Made by a program: the position numbers and the translations under genes | The notes under the pieces: generated by a model | Told to the model about the DNA's origin: nothing | The model's input: the letters and a program-made list of their open reading frames with translations, nothing else | Database searches by the model: none | Shown: positions 10,606 to 22,383 of the stretch, in pieces | Layout: every line of letters begins with the position of its first letter | How positions within the stretch are numbered: the stretch's first letter is position 1 | Assembly: GCF_004193775.1 (NCBI RefSeq) | Contig: NC_041006.1 | Span: 28,385,013 to 28,449,012 of the forward strand | Length of the DNA: 64,000 nucleotides | Source: Glycine soja | Lineage: Eukaryota; Streptophyta; Magnoliopsida; Fabales; Fabaceae | Reading direction: 5' to 3'

Positions 10606-13526
10606 CTAATACCAGGAATGTCCTGCCAGGGTCCAGCCTATAGCCTTCTTATGCTTCTTGAGAACTGACAACAACTTCTCCTCTTGCTCATCAGCAAGGG
10701 AGGCAGATATAATCACTGGAAAACTCTTGCCATCATCCAAGTAAGTGTATTTTAAATTTGATGGCAGAGGCTTCAATTCTGGTGTGGTCGGTTGGACAGT
10801 GGTAGAAGGAGATGGTTTCTCATCCTTTACCTCATAAAGAAAGTCAGAGGTATGTGTACTTCCTGAAACATGGTTAGTCCTATCTGACTCTATAAAATCA
10901 ATCTCGAGAGGTAAAACACCACCACCAGACATGCAATCAATATCACTCTCAGATTCACTCTCAGCATCAAATTCAGACATATGATCAAGTACAATTTTAG
11001 ACTCAATGCATGAAGAGTGAGAGGCATGCAGATTAGAATAAAGATCAGTCATGTATTCATCAACAGCATGGTCAATTATTTCAGCACGAAATACAGAAAG
11101 ACCTTCAGATGGGTATTTCATAGCATCCAGAATATTAAAATGAACAGTTATGTCACCAAATTCCATAGACAGTGTGCCTGCATAAACATCTATCTTAGTT
11201 CTAGCAGTTTTCATAAAGGGTCTGCCTAGAATGATGGGAACTGATCCTTGAGAAAATCCATCTTCCATATTCAAGATATAAAAATCAACAGGGAAAATCA
11301 GTTCACCAACTCTAACTAAGACATCTTCTATGAAACCAATAGGATAGGCAACACTTCTATTAGCTAAATGAATTACCACATCAGTTGACTGCAAGAGACC
11401 TAGAGATAGAGAATTAAAAATCGACAGAGGCATAACACTAACAGAGGCTCCTAAATCTAGCATGGCATTGTCAAACTTACTATTCCCTATAATACAAGGT
11501 ATGCTGAATGTACCTGGATCTTTGCATTTTTCAGGAATTTGAGGAACAAATTTACCAATCAATGCGGAGACATTTCTGCCCATGCTAATTCGTTCACTTC
11601 CTTTAAGCTTCCGCTTATTAGTGCACAACTCCTTCAAGAATTTGACATATCTTGGAATTTGCTTAATTGCATCCAATAGAGGTATGTTTACCTCTACTTT
11701 TCTAAACGTTTCCAAGATTTCTTTCTCTGCCTTTTCCATTTTTTTGTTGGAAACTGCTCTTGGAGGGAATGGAAGAGGGGGAATATGCTGCTTCTGCAAA
11801 TCAGAATTACCTGTGGAAGAAGATTCACCTGCACAGAAATTGTTAGGTAAATTTTTGTCATCACCTTTTTCTGGAGTAGAGTGAAGTTTGGCAGGTTCAT
11901 TTGCAGATGAGGAAGGTGCTACGGGTTGAGGTCCTTGACACTGCTTTCCCGACCTCAATAAAATGGCACTGACATTTTTGGGATTTTGGACAGCTTGAGA
12001 AGGCAGCTTGTCAGAATTCTGGGACTGTTGTTGATTCAATTGGGTAGCCAATTGTCCCATCTGATTGGTTAAGCTCTGAATGGAGGCTCTGGTCTCTTGC
12101 TGAAACTGCATGTTCTGCATAGTCATTTGCCTCACAAGTTCTTCGAGGGAAGGTTGTGGAGGGGCTCAACTGTTGGCTGTTTCTGGGGTTGCTGCTGTTG
12201 TTGGATTGGTGGAGGAATGTATGGTCTGCTTGGGCCAGCAGCATTTTGGAAGGAAGGAGCAGGTTGCTGTTGTTGTTGCTGAGGGCTGGACCATCTGAGG
12301 TTAGGGTAATTCCTCCATCCAGGGTTATATCTGTTGCTGGAGAGGTCATAATTGTTCTGCTGTGGTTGATTTTGCTGCTGAGGTTGAGGAGGTCTATTGT
12401 AAATATTTGCAGCATAAGCTTCAGGCTGCTCAATTGCTCTAGGTTGCTGCATGGAAGGGCAAAGGTCTGTATGGTGGTCAACAGAGGAGCACAAACCACA
12501 AACCCTTGCGACAGGTACAGATTTCTGATTCAAAGCCAGCTGGGTTACCAGGTTAACCAATGCATCCAGTTTGCCTTCAAGCTTCTTAGTTTCAGATGAT
12601 GCAGATGGGTTTGTAGCTACCACATGCACTCCTCTAATGACTAAGGCATCACTTCTGGCGCTAAACTGCTGGGAGTTGGAAGCCATCTTCTCAATTAAAT
12701 TTCTGGCTTTAGCAGGAGTCATGTCTCCAAGGGCTCCACCACTGGCAGCATCTATCATACTTCTCTCCATATTACTGAGTCCTTCATAAAAATATTGGAG
12801 AAGAAGCTGTTCTGAAATCTGATGGTGGGGGCAACTGGCACATAGTTTCTTAAATCTCTCCTAGTACTCATACAGGCTCTCTCCACTGAGTTGTCTAATA
12901 CCTGAGATATCCTTCCTGATGGTTGTGGTCCTGGAAGCAGGGAAAATTTTTTCTAAGATTACTCTCTTAAGGTCATCCCAGCTCGTGATGGACCTTGGAG
13001 CAAGGTAATACAACCAGTCCTTTGCCACTCCCTCTAATGAATGAGGAAAAGCCTTCAGAAATATGTGATCCTCTTGGACATCTGGGGGTTTCATGGTGGA
13101 GCAGACAATATGAAATTCCTTCAAATGTTTGTGCGGGTCTTCACCTGCAAGGCCATGAAACTTTGGAAGCAAATGAATCAGTCCAGTTTTAAGAACATAT
13201 GGGACATCCTCATCAGGGTATTGGATGCACAAGCTTTCGTAGGTGAAATCAGGTGCAGCCATTTCCCTTAGAGTCCTCTCACGGGGTGGAGGTTGTGCCA
13301 TGTTCTCAGAATGTGCAAAATCAGAATGCTCAGAATCAGAATGCTCAAAATTATAATGCTCAAGATCAGGATGTTCAAAATCACCAATAACAGAATGCAT
13401 AGATTCACCAGTAATGGAATGCTCAGAATGATCAAAAGGTATAAAATGATGCCTAACTAATCTATGAAATGTCCTATCTATCTCAGGATCAAAGGGTTGT
13501 AAGTCAGATGGATTGCCTCTAGTCAT
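10606..13526 (-). pseudogene. Athila-like gag and protease
   Basis: Gag forms the particle and protease cuts the polyprotein. The start at 13526 (MTRGNPSDLQ) is the first ATG of the long frame. The gag core lies at about 12870-13300 (PHKHLKEFHIVC; WDDLKRVILEKIFP). A TAG at 12861-12863 interrupts it, with the same frame continuing to 12132. A CCHC knuckle, CGLCSSVDHHTDLC, follows, then glutamine-rich spacers. A one-base loss near 12165-12175 moves the frame. The protease active site is MLDLGASVSVMP (about 11430-11470), where the usual DTGA or DSGA reads DLGA. Confidence 0.93.
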
Positions 13527-14328
13527 ACACTACATTCAGCATGCACACAACTAGTTGCCTTATCATGTAAATAAAGGTGTAGGTTTGAACTACAGCTACC
13601 CTCAAATGATATCCAAATGACTTGAAATTTTGTGAGCAACCTTATAAAATGATGAGAAGATAGCACAAAAAATTTCAGACAAAAATTCAAAGTCTAACTA
13701 TGAAAGCTAAAAATGGTAAGTTAAGAAAAATAAGTGAATAAAACTTGAAAAATAAAAAACTTTTGATAGAATCGCTTTTTCTGGACGATGGAGACCTCAG
13801 CCGGCCCATGGCGTAGGAAATTTTTTTCTACCCCAAATGCATATATAATAATTGCGATTCTGATAACCGGAGCAAAAGTTATGGCCGTTTGAAGTTTTGA
13901 CAAACACAAAATTTGCTAGTTTTTTGGAACTTTCAAATCTGACCAAACTAAAGGCTCTAGCTATTTTTCCCACAAAATATGGATTAAAAGAAGTTGCCAC
14001 AAAAAAATTCAGCCAAAAATAACAACCCTAGCTACTAAAACAAAAAATCTCAAATAATTCAGCATGGGTGGTCGCTAAAATCCGTCTCTAATTGATTTCT
14101 ACTACTACTCTGTTTTTGCCGCAAGCACAATCTTCACAGCAAAACACCCAAGACTGAAACAGGGGAAACGCTTAATGGGAAAACTGAAACAGAACACACA
14201 TTAAACAAAATACCAGGACACTAAACAACACTAACACACATACTAACACAATACTAACAATTAAACATAAAACACGAACGGATTAAACACACAACACTAG
14301 CTAGCTATTATGAACCTTTGGACACTAC
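13527..14328 (-). other. 5' leader of the Athila-like element
   Basis: About 800 bp between gag and the primer-binding site, with no convincing coding frame. It should contain the untranslated leader and packaging region; no specific signal is recognisable. Confidence 0.6.
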
Positions 14329-14346
14329 TCCCCGGCAATGGCGCCA
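14329..14346 (-). promoter_or_regulatory. Primer-binding site matching tRNA-Asp
   Basis: The plus strand reads TCCCCGGCAATGGCGCCA, which equals the 3' end of plant tRNA-Asp apart from one base (T where the tRNA has C). The minus strand is therefore the primer-binding site. It lies four bases inside the 5' LTR, as expected. Confidence 0.88.
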
Positions 14347-14350
14347 AATT

Positions 14351-15431
14351 TGATCGAGGTCGTACCCGAATCAAATAAACATGAAAATGCAGTAACTAGG
14401 AAGTGATCCTAGGTCGTTTCCCAACGAGCAGTGACAAACCAAATGTTCATAATATACTTGCAGTAACAGTAACGATTGGGGGGGGGGTTGGTTGTTTGGT
14501 AATTAAAGAGCAGAACAAGTAACTGGAATACGAAACTACTAATATTAAAAACGGGTTGTTTCCTCTAATTCAGAAGCCATTCTCTTATCCTGGGTTATGG
14601 AGAATTCGTCCCTAACAGTCAACCACTTAATCCAACCCTATTTCAATTTACTAAGCGAAAATCAACTTAGGGTTTTCAATACGTGATTAGGCACCACATA
14701 CACCAGTTAGCCCTTCGTCCATTAAGCATGAACGCAAGTTAGGCTTAGAGGCAATTAATCGAACACGAAGCGTGCACTGATTAATATTCACGAAATTGGG
14801 ATAACTGGTGAAGGGAAAACTGCCAGGAAACCACATTACAAGCGAAACCTCAAAGAGAGTTGGGCTTCGTCCTCAAAAGGAAACAACACCAAAAAATCTA
14901 GCCTTCCATGGATTCAAACAGAAAACGCAAATGAAACATGAAGTAGAAACGTAAATGAACAGAAACGTAAATGAGACAGAAACGTAAATGAAAGTAGAAG
15001 AAGAAGCAAGAATGAACTCGTAATTAGAAACAGAAAACGGAAATTTGCATTAAGAACGAAAACCGTAACAAGAGAACAGAAAAACATGAAAACCTAAAAC
15101 CAAAGCTCTGAATAATGAAAATAGCAGAAATAGAAATAGAAGGCCCTATTTACAATACTCTGGCCCAAAACGAAATAAACATTGAACAACATAAAATAAA
15201 CTTGCGAAATTAACTAAGGTAAGCGCTGCTTTATTTGCCCTCTTCAAGTCCATAACCAAAATCCGGATTAAGCCCAATGTTTCATTAATTCCTGAAATTA
15301 GATTAAAAACATCAAATTAGCTAAATGAGCCCAAATAATAAAATTGCCTGATTAATTGACAATTAAGACCAATCAGTAATTAAAATGGTGCAAAAAGGGT
15401 TTAGAAAATAGAAGAAAATGATGGCACATCA
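14351..15431 (-). repeat. Athila-like 5' LTR (1081 bp)
   Basis: It starts TGATCGAGGTCGTACCCG and ends GATGGCACATCA. It is closely similar to 5178-6351 but has fewer minisatellite units and lacks segments near 15135-15210. Confidence 0.97.
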
Positions 15432-17873
15432 GTCACGTACGAGAACTGGAAGGAGGTCCCTACTGCTCAGAAGGACCTGATTTGGGAGAATATTCAGGTA
15501 TTTTTTCTTTTCTTATTTGATTTTGTTTAATTAATAGCCAAAAAATACATTATTGTAACAAACAAACTTTATTTGATGTTGTCAGGCGGAATTTGATATC
15601 CCAGAGGCTTCTGACAATAGGACAAAAATGAAGTTACTACAGACCGTGGGGGAGAGATGAAGGCAGTTTAAATCAGACCTCACGAGGAAATGGGCCCTTG
15701 CAGTCGATCAGGACGGTGTCGAGGACATTGTCTGTGAGAAATATGGCATCAGCAAGGAAAAGTGGGCCCAGTTTTGCCAGACTCGCAGAGACCCTTCTTG
15801 GGAGGTATGTTCCTTGCAATTTAAGTTGTTTTTCAAAAAACATGATGTTGTTATACTTCATTCTATTAATTTCAAACATTATTGTTTAATTTTTTTCAGG
15901 ATGTGCGCAAGAAGGCACAGGCCATCCAGAAGCAGAATACTGCCCCCCACGTTTTGTCTCGTGGGGGTTATGATTATTTGGAGCAGAAGCTCCTGGCTGA
16001 GAAGACGAAGAAGAAGCTGGAGGAAGCTGCACAGTCAGGAAGCGTTGATGGCGTCATCGACCCTCCATCCCCGGTCAAACGCCACGTGAAGTGGAAGATG
16101 GCCCGCACGAAGAAAACAGGGGACATGACGACTGAGGCCGCAAAGGAAATCGCTGAGAAGATTGTAAGTCATTTTTAAGTAACCATTACAATTATATTTC
16201 AATATTTTGTGAATGTCATGTACCACTGTGTGTTTTCTGTGCAGGATTCCTTTGAGGAGTAGGCCACACAGGGATCCTTCGTCCCCCATGGACGTCAGGA
16301 TGTTCTCGCCGCTGCTATTGGACGTCCAGAGCACCCTGGACGTGTCCGTGCTGCTGGAGCCGGTGTCACCATCAAGCAATACTATGGATCGGCTCCACGG
16401 ACGTCCCGCAGCGCTTCCTCCCTGCCTCCTGACGAATTGCAGCAGCTGACCCAGCAAATCAGGGATCGGCTAGAGGAGTCCATCACAGAGAAAGTGACGA
16501 GGTAGGTCATGGCATCCTTCAGCCACATGCAGTCCCAGCTTCAGTCGCAGATGCAATCTCAGGGACTTGCAGTGCCTCCTGAGCCTCTGGTTGGTCCCTC
16601 CGGTCCTCGAGTGAGCATAAAGGGGAGTTGTGTTGATCCCTCAGGAAACGATCCTGAGACCGGTGACTCTGACAGGTGCGGCTTGTACATAGAAGCAGAT
16701 TCTGCCCGCCTGGTTGCCATGGGGAGAGTTTATGAGGGATCACTGTTGTTCATCACACTCCTTTGTTGCCTGGCTAAGTAAAGGTGAGTGTGAAGGAGGT
16801 TACAAATGCAGATGGTCCAGTTCCTGTACCCACTGATGAGGTTTCCTTAGTGGGGCAGGCACTTCACACCTTCCTTGCTTGGCCGACACATCTGGTCAAG
16901 TCTTTATCACAACAGGTACTTATTGTTCTTACTATATGTTTCTTCTTTTTAAATTAATTCATTAAGTGTGCCTCAAATTAGGCTATTTAACTTTGTTTCA
17001 TGAACAGGTAGCTGTGTCTCCGGCAAAACCACCTCCAAAGCCCGATCCAGAGGTTGATGATCCGCTTTATCTGATGACATTGACCATCCCAGAGCTTTTC
17101 TTGAGGCCTTATCAAGTTAGATGGGATGCCACCGTGTTCGGGGTCTTTAATCCAGATTTCCCCCTCTACATAAAGCACGAAGACCTCTCCGAAATCGCAC
17201 ACGGTGGTCAATGTCTCAGCATATCAATGTTACAGTTGTGGATTCTGTAAGTCATTTTATATTACTTTTAATTACCTAAGTTATTACTTTCAATTCATAA
17301 ATATTTAACTTTGACTTAACACAAACAGGCATCTCACTGAAACATGTATGCAAGTGGGGAATTCTGATATCTATGGATTCCTCGAGCCACAGTCCATTCA
17401 GAGGTTTGGGCAATCGCAGTTTGAGTCTGAAAGTTACATAAAAAGTTGGATGCAGAGTTCACAACGCGATGTCTATCTTGGAGCCTACCTAAATGGGTAA
17501 GTCACAAAATAACTAAATTTAATTAATGTTTACTAATGTACTAACCCATTTTAGGTTCCACTGCAGCGGACACTGGCAGATGGTGGTCATCCAGCCCAAG
17601 GAACACCTAGTTGTCTGGTTTTGTTCATTGCATAACAGGCCAGACAACTACCTTAAGGGGATTATTAATAGGTTAGTGTTCTTTTCAATACATTTGCATT
17701 GTAATACCTCAACGTACAACACCAGTTTTTAATTGTTACTCATATGGAACAGTGCTATCAAGGGTCTTGATGATGCTCCACAGCCTAAATCAAAGGCTTC
17801 TGCTAGGTGGATTGTCGTCAAGGTACGTCATTTACATAAAACTTCCACTTATATATATTTCTTTATGTGTCTG

Positions 17874-18964
17874 TGTAGATGCAATTGGCTTTGATGTTTT
17901 GATGATGATCATGATAATGTGTTGCAATTGATGCAAATGGGCTTTTCAAGATTAAAATTCAAGACAATACTTCAAGATTACAAGGCACAACATCAAGATG
18001 ATCACTAGAATATTAGGAAGGGAATTCCTAATTGAATTAGCAAAGGTTTGGCCAAGTGATTTAAAATAAAAAGTGTTTTTCAAAGGTTTTACTCTCTGGT
18101 AATCGATTACCAGAGGATGTAATCGATTACCAGTGGCCAAATACATTTTATAACAGCTATAAAAATTTGAATTCGAAATTTTAAAAGCTGTAATCGATTA
18201 CACAATATTGGTAATCGATTACCAGCAGTTAGTAAACGTTTTAATTCAAATTTTAAAAGCTGTAATCGATTACACAATTACTGTAATCGATTACCAGACA
18301 GGAATTTCAGAAAAATAATTTCAAGAGTCACAACTTTTCAAAGGCTTTACTCATGACCACCAATGGTCTATATATATGTGACTTAAACACGAAATTGCTT
18401 AGAGATTTTCAGAACAACAAAGTGTTTATCCTCTCAAAGAGCAATTTCATTTTATCCTCTTAAGAATTCCTTGGCCAATTCAATTGCAATTCATTAAGGA
18501 ATTAATTGAGTGCTCAATTTGTAAAATCCATCTCTTTCTAGAGAGATTTGTTCCTCTTCTTCTTCTCATTCTCTAAGGGATTAAGAGACTGTGAGTCTCT
18601 TGTTGTAAAGAATCTCTAAACACAAAGGAAGGGTTGTCCTTGTGTGTTTAGAACTTGTAAAAGGAATTTACAAGTTAGTGGAACTCTCAAGCGGGTTGCT
18701 TGGGGACTGGACGTAGGCACAAGGGTGTGGCCGAACCAGTATAAAACTGAGTTTGCATTTTCTCTTCCCTTAATCTCCTTTATTTATTATTGCTTTATAT
18801 TTATATTCAAGTTGCTTCATTTGAATTAATATTTAAGAAGATTGTCATTAAGGGAATTCATAACTTAAGTAAAAAGTAAGATAGATTTTTAATTAGGAGA
18901 AAAGTTTGGAATATCTTAATTCAACCCCCCCCTTCTTAAGATATCTGAGGCCACTTGTCTAACA
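17874..18964. mobile_element. Solo LTR (1091 bp) in an intron of the CACTA second gene
   Basis: The 5-bp duplication GTCTG lies at 17869-17873 and 18965-18969. The unit starts TGTAGATGCAATTGG and ends CCACTTGTCTAACA, has no coding sequence, and interrupts the intron between exons 17753-17822 and 19015-19110. It contains six copies of GTAATCGATTAC between 18102 and 18295. A CCCCCCCTTCTTAAG run stands near one end. A TATA-like TATATATGTGACTTAAA is at about 18370. The most likely origin is recombination between the two LTRs of a full element. The family (copia or gypsy) cannot be told. Confidence 0.88.
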
Positions 18965-19287
18965 GTCTGTACACTAGTTGTTTAATTAATATCCAAATTT
19001 CATTATGTATTTAGTGTAATAGACAAAAAGGAAGTACTGAGTGCGGCTACTATGTGATGCACTGGATGTCAACCATCATTTTAGGAACTTCTAGGAATAA
19101 TTGGGAAGCGGTAAGTTTATTTCAAACAAAATCGATTTATTTATAATTTGTATTGCATTATTAACTTATTATGATTTATTTCATCATGCAGTATTTTAAC
19201 GATCCTAGACCATTGGAGCCAGAGAGATTAAAAGCATTGCGGATCCAGTGGACACAGTTTTATCTCCGAGTTAGAGATCAGGCCTAG

Positions 19288-19841
19288 GATTTAGGGACAT
19301 TATCTTTAGCTTTAGTTTACTTTGGTTTAACATTTTTTACATTTTCTATGTAACATGAACATTGAATTCATTTGATGATTGTTCTTTATGATAAATCAAT
19401 TATTTGATGTTTATTATCATTAAAACTGCTTGAAAGCAGAATAAAATGTTTATTTGCTATGAATTGGGCCTGAAATTGCATTTGACAGGTACAATTTTGG
19501 GTTTACTGTGAAAACAGAAAGTATATATATAAAAAAAATACTTGAAAACAACATCGGTTATTAACAAAAACCAATGTTAATATCATAAACAACATCGGTT
19601 ATTTACAAAAACCGATGTCGATATGAACCTTAACATCTGTTGTAATAGAAAACCGATGTTAACGTTTGTATATTAACATCGGGTATTTAGAGAACCGATG
19701 TTGTCATATATATGTTAACATCGGTTCTCCAAAACCGATGTTAACATTGATACATTCTACATCGGCACTTTCAACATCGATTTTAGAACTCATGTAGAAT
19801 GTTCTAAATAATCGATGTTAAAAGTGTATTTTCTAATAGTG
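19288..19841 (+). repeat. CACTA right end: 3' flank and subterminal repeat array
   Basis: After the last exon, alternating ACATCGGTT and AACCGATGTT motifs occur from about 19549 to 19815, and the terminus CTAATAGTG follows. In CACTA elements such subterminal motifs bind the element-encoded proteins; here that is inferred from position and repetition. Confidence 0.88.
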
Positions 19842-21224
19842 AATTAAACTGTACTAACAAAAGAGTTTCAGTTTAGTTTTTTTTTTAAAAAAATTGGTTC
19901 AGTTTTTATATAATTTAGTTCAATTTCTTTTAAATCAAATAAGTTCAAGTAGTTTTTTTGAACACCTCTATGATATGACTATATGACAAGTTACGGCCAA
20001 GCCAAAAATTATAAATTATGAATTGTTAGTAACCAAATTTTGTAATTTTGGTAACCTGCCTCTGGTGTTAATTAATGTGAAAATCGATTGATTTTAATGT
20101 CAGTCCAATGAGGATAAGGTCATTTCAGTTGGATGCGCACTTGAGTATTTATCAGTATTAGTCGAACAAAAAGACTAGTTGTTGAATAAGGGTTAGCTGG
20201 GTCAAATCGGTAACTTATAATGTTAGCCGATGACAGAAATCAACTAACCATAAAAAATTCAGCTAAATTAAGTCAAATTTAATTTAACAAAGAGATAATA
20301 TTTTCATCATTTTTTTATAGCTAAATGATTTGTAGAGGTTAAAACTAATTCATGATAGTGTCCATTAGAAATAGGAAGAGGTTCCCAATTTATTAAGATT
20401 TGAAATGCAAATCAGTTGGATTTGTGGAAGAGGAAAACATAACTAGAATATTGGAGTAGTTACTAAAAGGTGGATTAGTTACAATATGCACCAGCTAGCC
20501 GAAAATCAACTATTGTAAGCCAAAATCAGCATCCAACAAAAACATAATTTAGTAGAGGAGAGTTTTTAGCATCTTGTACTTTAAATCTAACAAGACAATG
20601 AATCCAAAACAGAAGCTTATATTATCTTGCATTTATTTTATCACTTTGTTTTTACAATTTATGTCTTTTATCACTTTCAATGTAAAGTTTTCATTTATAT
20701 CCTTTCATTTACTTTTCTTTATAGCTTTCCTTAATTTATGGCCTTTCAAAATTTATTTTCCAACAAATTCTATCTTTTCCTTCTTTTTCCTTTTACATAC
20801 AATAAATGCTTTTTGAAGTAGCTTGGAAAATCTATTATTGAGAACCAATTTTTTCTTCTCAATATCAATCACTTGACATTATTTTAGAATCGTGTTGATC
20901 AACAGTTAGTCGATCCAAACAATTGATTGTCACACGACAACAAGAATCAATACACCCAAAGTAGCATTTATGCATGAAAAGCAATCTCAATGACGTACTA
21001 TCCTTCCTTTAATTGTTTTTGAAACTTTTTATAAATATTAAAATATATAGTGTTCATTTTCACCACGAGAACTATTAATGAAATACTTAAAAGGTGGTTC
21101 TTACATAATTTGAACAATTGACATAACAATTTATCATATAAAAACTGTTTGTTTACGTAACAACAATTCTCAATTATTTTTAAAAATTAAAAGATATTTT
21201 TTTATGATTGGGAAAATACAAGAA
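19842..21224. other. AT-rich intergenic DNA
   Basis: No supported gene. A low-complexity open frame at 20574-20816 (Phe/Leu-rich) looks fortuitous. Confidence 0.6.
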
Positions 21225-21545
21225 AAAACAGAACCAAAGAAACCAGAAAACTAGCTTCCCCTTGGGAAGGATGTTCCTATTCCATCACCAAGAACAATAA
21301 GACAAAGATCATTCGGACAAGTCTGCAAGACCATGAGCAAATGTTGGGCATTGGATCCTTTTCTTTAGCCAACCAGTCAGCGCACTTATGTTCCTTGTAA
21401 GCGTGTTGTAAGGACCAATTCGGACTAAAATTTGCAAAGGATCTAATCCTTTGAACAAGAGGATAATAAGGTGAGTTAAAGGGACCCCCTCATTTACAAG
21501 AGAAAGAGCATTTCGTGAATCAGATTCACATATCAGAAAATTGTA
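21225..21545 (-). pseudogene. RNase H-like (RVT_3) fragment of a LINE-type element
   Basis: Translated on the minus strand, the segment reads LICESDSRNALSLVNEGVP, then, after a frame change, YYPLVQRIRSFANFSPNW and HAYKEHKCADWLAK. ESDS followed by a conserved HxxNxxADxLA-type ending is the pattern of the RNase H-like domain seen in plant non-LTR retrotransposon proteins. It is only about 100 codons long, contains at least one frameshift and has no reverse transcriptase nearby, so it is a relic. Confidence 0.75.
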
Positions 21546-21997
21546 AACTTGATCACTATTTTCACACTATTATTTAATAGAAAACTTCTTAAAATGTTTA
21601 AATGCTACTTATCACTACTAAAAAAACATGTTTTACGACGCGTGATCTACGACGGTTATTATAGAATCGATTTAGAAGGTGATGCGGTAGCATTTTTGTA
21701 ATTATTGTAAAAAAATTACATTTTATGACGCACATTCTAAAACGGTTACTAAAAACCGCCTTAAAATGTTATATGCAATAAAGTTCACGACAGATTTTTG
21801 GTAAAGACCGTCGTAATTGGGGAAAAAAAACAAGCGCGTGCGCAGAACCTCAACTCCCAATTTTATTATTATTATTTCCCAGAAATCACTCTCTTCTTCT
21901 GCACTCCTAAGCCTCTTCGTTTTCTCTCACTAACCCTAGAAGCCCATCCACCTTTGGTTACTGTTTTCTCTAGAAAGAGAAGCAGTTGTTGCTGAAA

Positions 21998-22270
21998 ATG
22001 TACAAGAACCAGCTTCAAGAGCTAGCCCAACGGAGCTGCTTCAACCTGCCTTCATACACGTCTATTCAGGAAGGTCCCGATCATGCGCTAAGGTTCAAGG
22101 CCACTATCAACTTTAACGGCAAGATCTTCGAGACCCCTCACTACTGTTCCACTCTCCGTCAGGCCGCACACTCTGCCGCCGAAGTCGCTCTCAATTCCCT
22201 CTCCCATCGTGGCCCCTCCTATTCCCTCGTCACTAAGATTCTCATGAGTCATTGCCGCTTCTACTTCTAG
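21998..22270 (+). pseudogene. Fragment of a DRB-type dsRNA-binding protein gene (first exon)
   Basis: The ATG at 21998 opens MYKNQLQELAQRSCFNLPSY, the start of plant DRB2/3/5-type proteins, which bind double-stranded RNA in small-RNA pathways. The first dsRNA-binding motif is nearly whole, ending in HSAAEVALNSLSHRGPSYSL. The match stops around SLVTKIL, where the true gene would go on to a second motif. After that the frame runs into unrelated residues and a stop at 22270. A captured 5' untranslated region may precede it, with a CTAACCCTA telo-box-like motif at about 21930. Confidence 0.9.
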
Positions 22271-22383
22271 GGTTTTTTTTTCTTCCCCCTCTCCTTAAGC
22301 TTTACAAGTCAAACTTAAACCACCATTAACTGAAAAACCGCAGGAAGAAGAAAAAGATCAAATCTCAGAAGGGTTAAAAAAAA

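Larger units (their letters stand above)
5178..15431 (-). mobile_element. Athila-like Ty3/gypsy LTR retrotransposon, minus orientation
   Basis: The element is bounded by TG...CA LTRs and by the duplication GTCAC at 5173-5177 and 15432-15436. It sits inside an exon of the CACTA second gene. Gag, protease, reverse transcriptase, RNase H and integrase follow in that order on the minus strand. The primer-binding site matches tRNA-Asp, as in the Athila/Calypso clade. Two stops and two frameshifts break the polyprotein, and no envelope-like ORF is seen. The clade call rests on domain style and primer choice, not on a search. Confidence 0.95.
4925..19287 (+). pseudogene. CACTA second gene: Transposase_24-like N-terminus plus C48 (Ulp1-like) peptidase C-terminus, split and broken
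   Basis: I trace ten exons with GT/AG borders: 4925-5177 continuing at 15437-15497 across the Athila insertion, then 15587-15804, 15900-16163, 16245-16915, 17008-17246, 17329-17496, 17555-17671, 17753-17822, 19015-19110 and 19192-19287. The N-terminus has a polyproline tract, then a Transposase_24-type region (VHVDPATGKADGPHRKKLRTY; EKYGISKEKWAQFCQTRRDP). The C-terminus is a C48-like peptidase: His in FHCSGHWQMVV and Cys in STECGYYVMHW. The place where Ulp1 enzymes usually have Asp (DSL) reads FCSL. Damage: frameshifts near 5145, 15601 and 16741, and stops at 15658, 16260, 16503 and 16775. Exons 17008-19287 remain open. Confidence 0.9.
1..19841 (+). mobile_element. CACTA (En/Spm-type) DNA transposon, left end outside window
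   Basis: The element carries two genes on the plus strand: a TNP2-type transposase (315-3510) and a Transposase_24/C48-peptidase gene (4925-19287). The right end is seen directly: subterminal inverted motifs (ACATCGGTT and AACCGATGTT) at about 19545-19815, then the terminus CTAATAGTG at 19833-19841, which is the reverse complement of a CACTATTAG terminus. The left terminus is not in the window, so the 3-bp target duplication (AAT would be the right copy) cannot be checked. An Athila-like element and a solo LTR are nested inside, and an inverted repeat lies between the genes. Both genes are damaged, so the copy should be non-autonomous. Confidence 0.93.

Noticed and set aside
12011..12599. Frames of 147-162 residues on both strands over the gag glutamine-rich region
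   Set aside because: CAG/CTG-rich DNA yields long frames in several phases; the gag frame with its CCHC knuckle is the real one.
18102..18295. Regularly spaced 12-bp palindromes considered as a CRISPR-like array
   Set aside because: Repeats are too short, spacers vary and are not unique, and this is plant nuclear DNA inside an LTR.
20574..20816. 80-residue Phe/Leu-rich frame that could pass for a membrane peptide
   Set aside because: It is low-complexity translation of T-rich DNA, with no start context or family resemblance.
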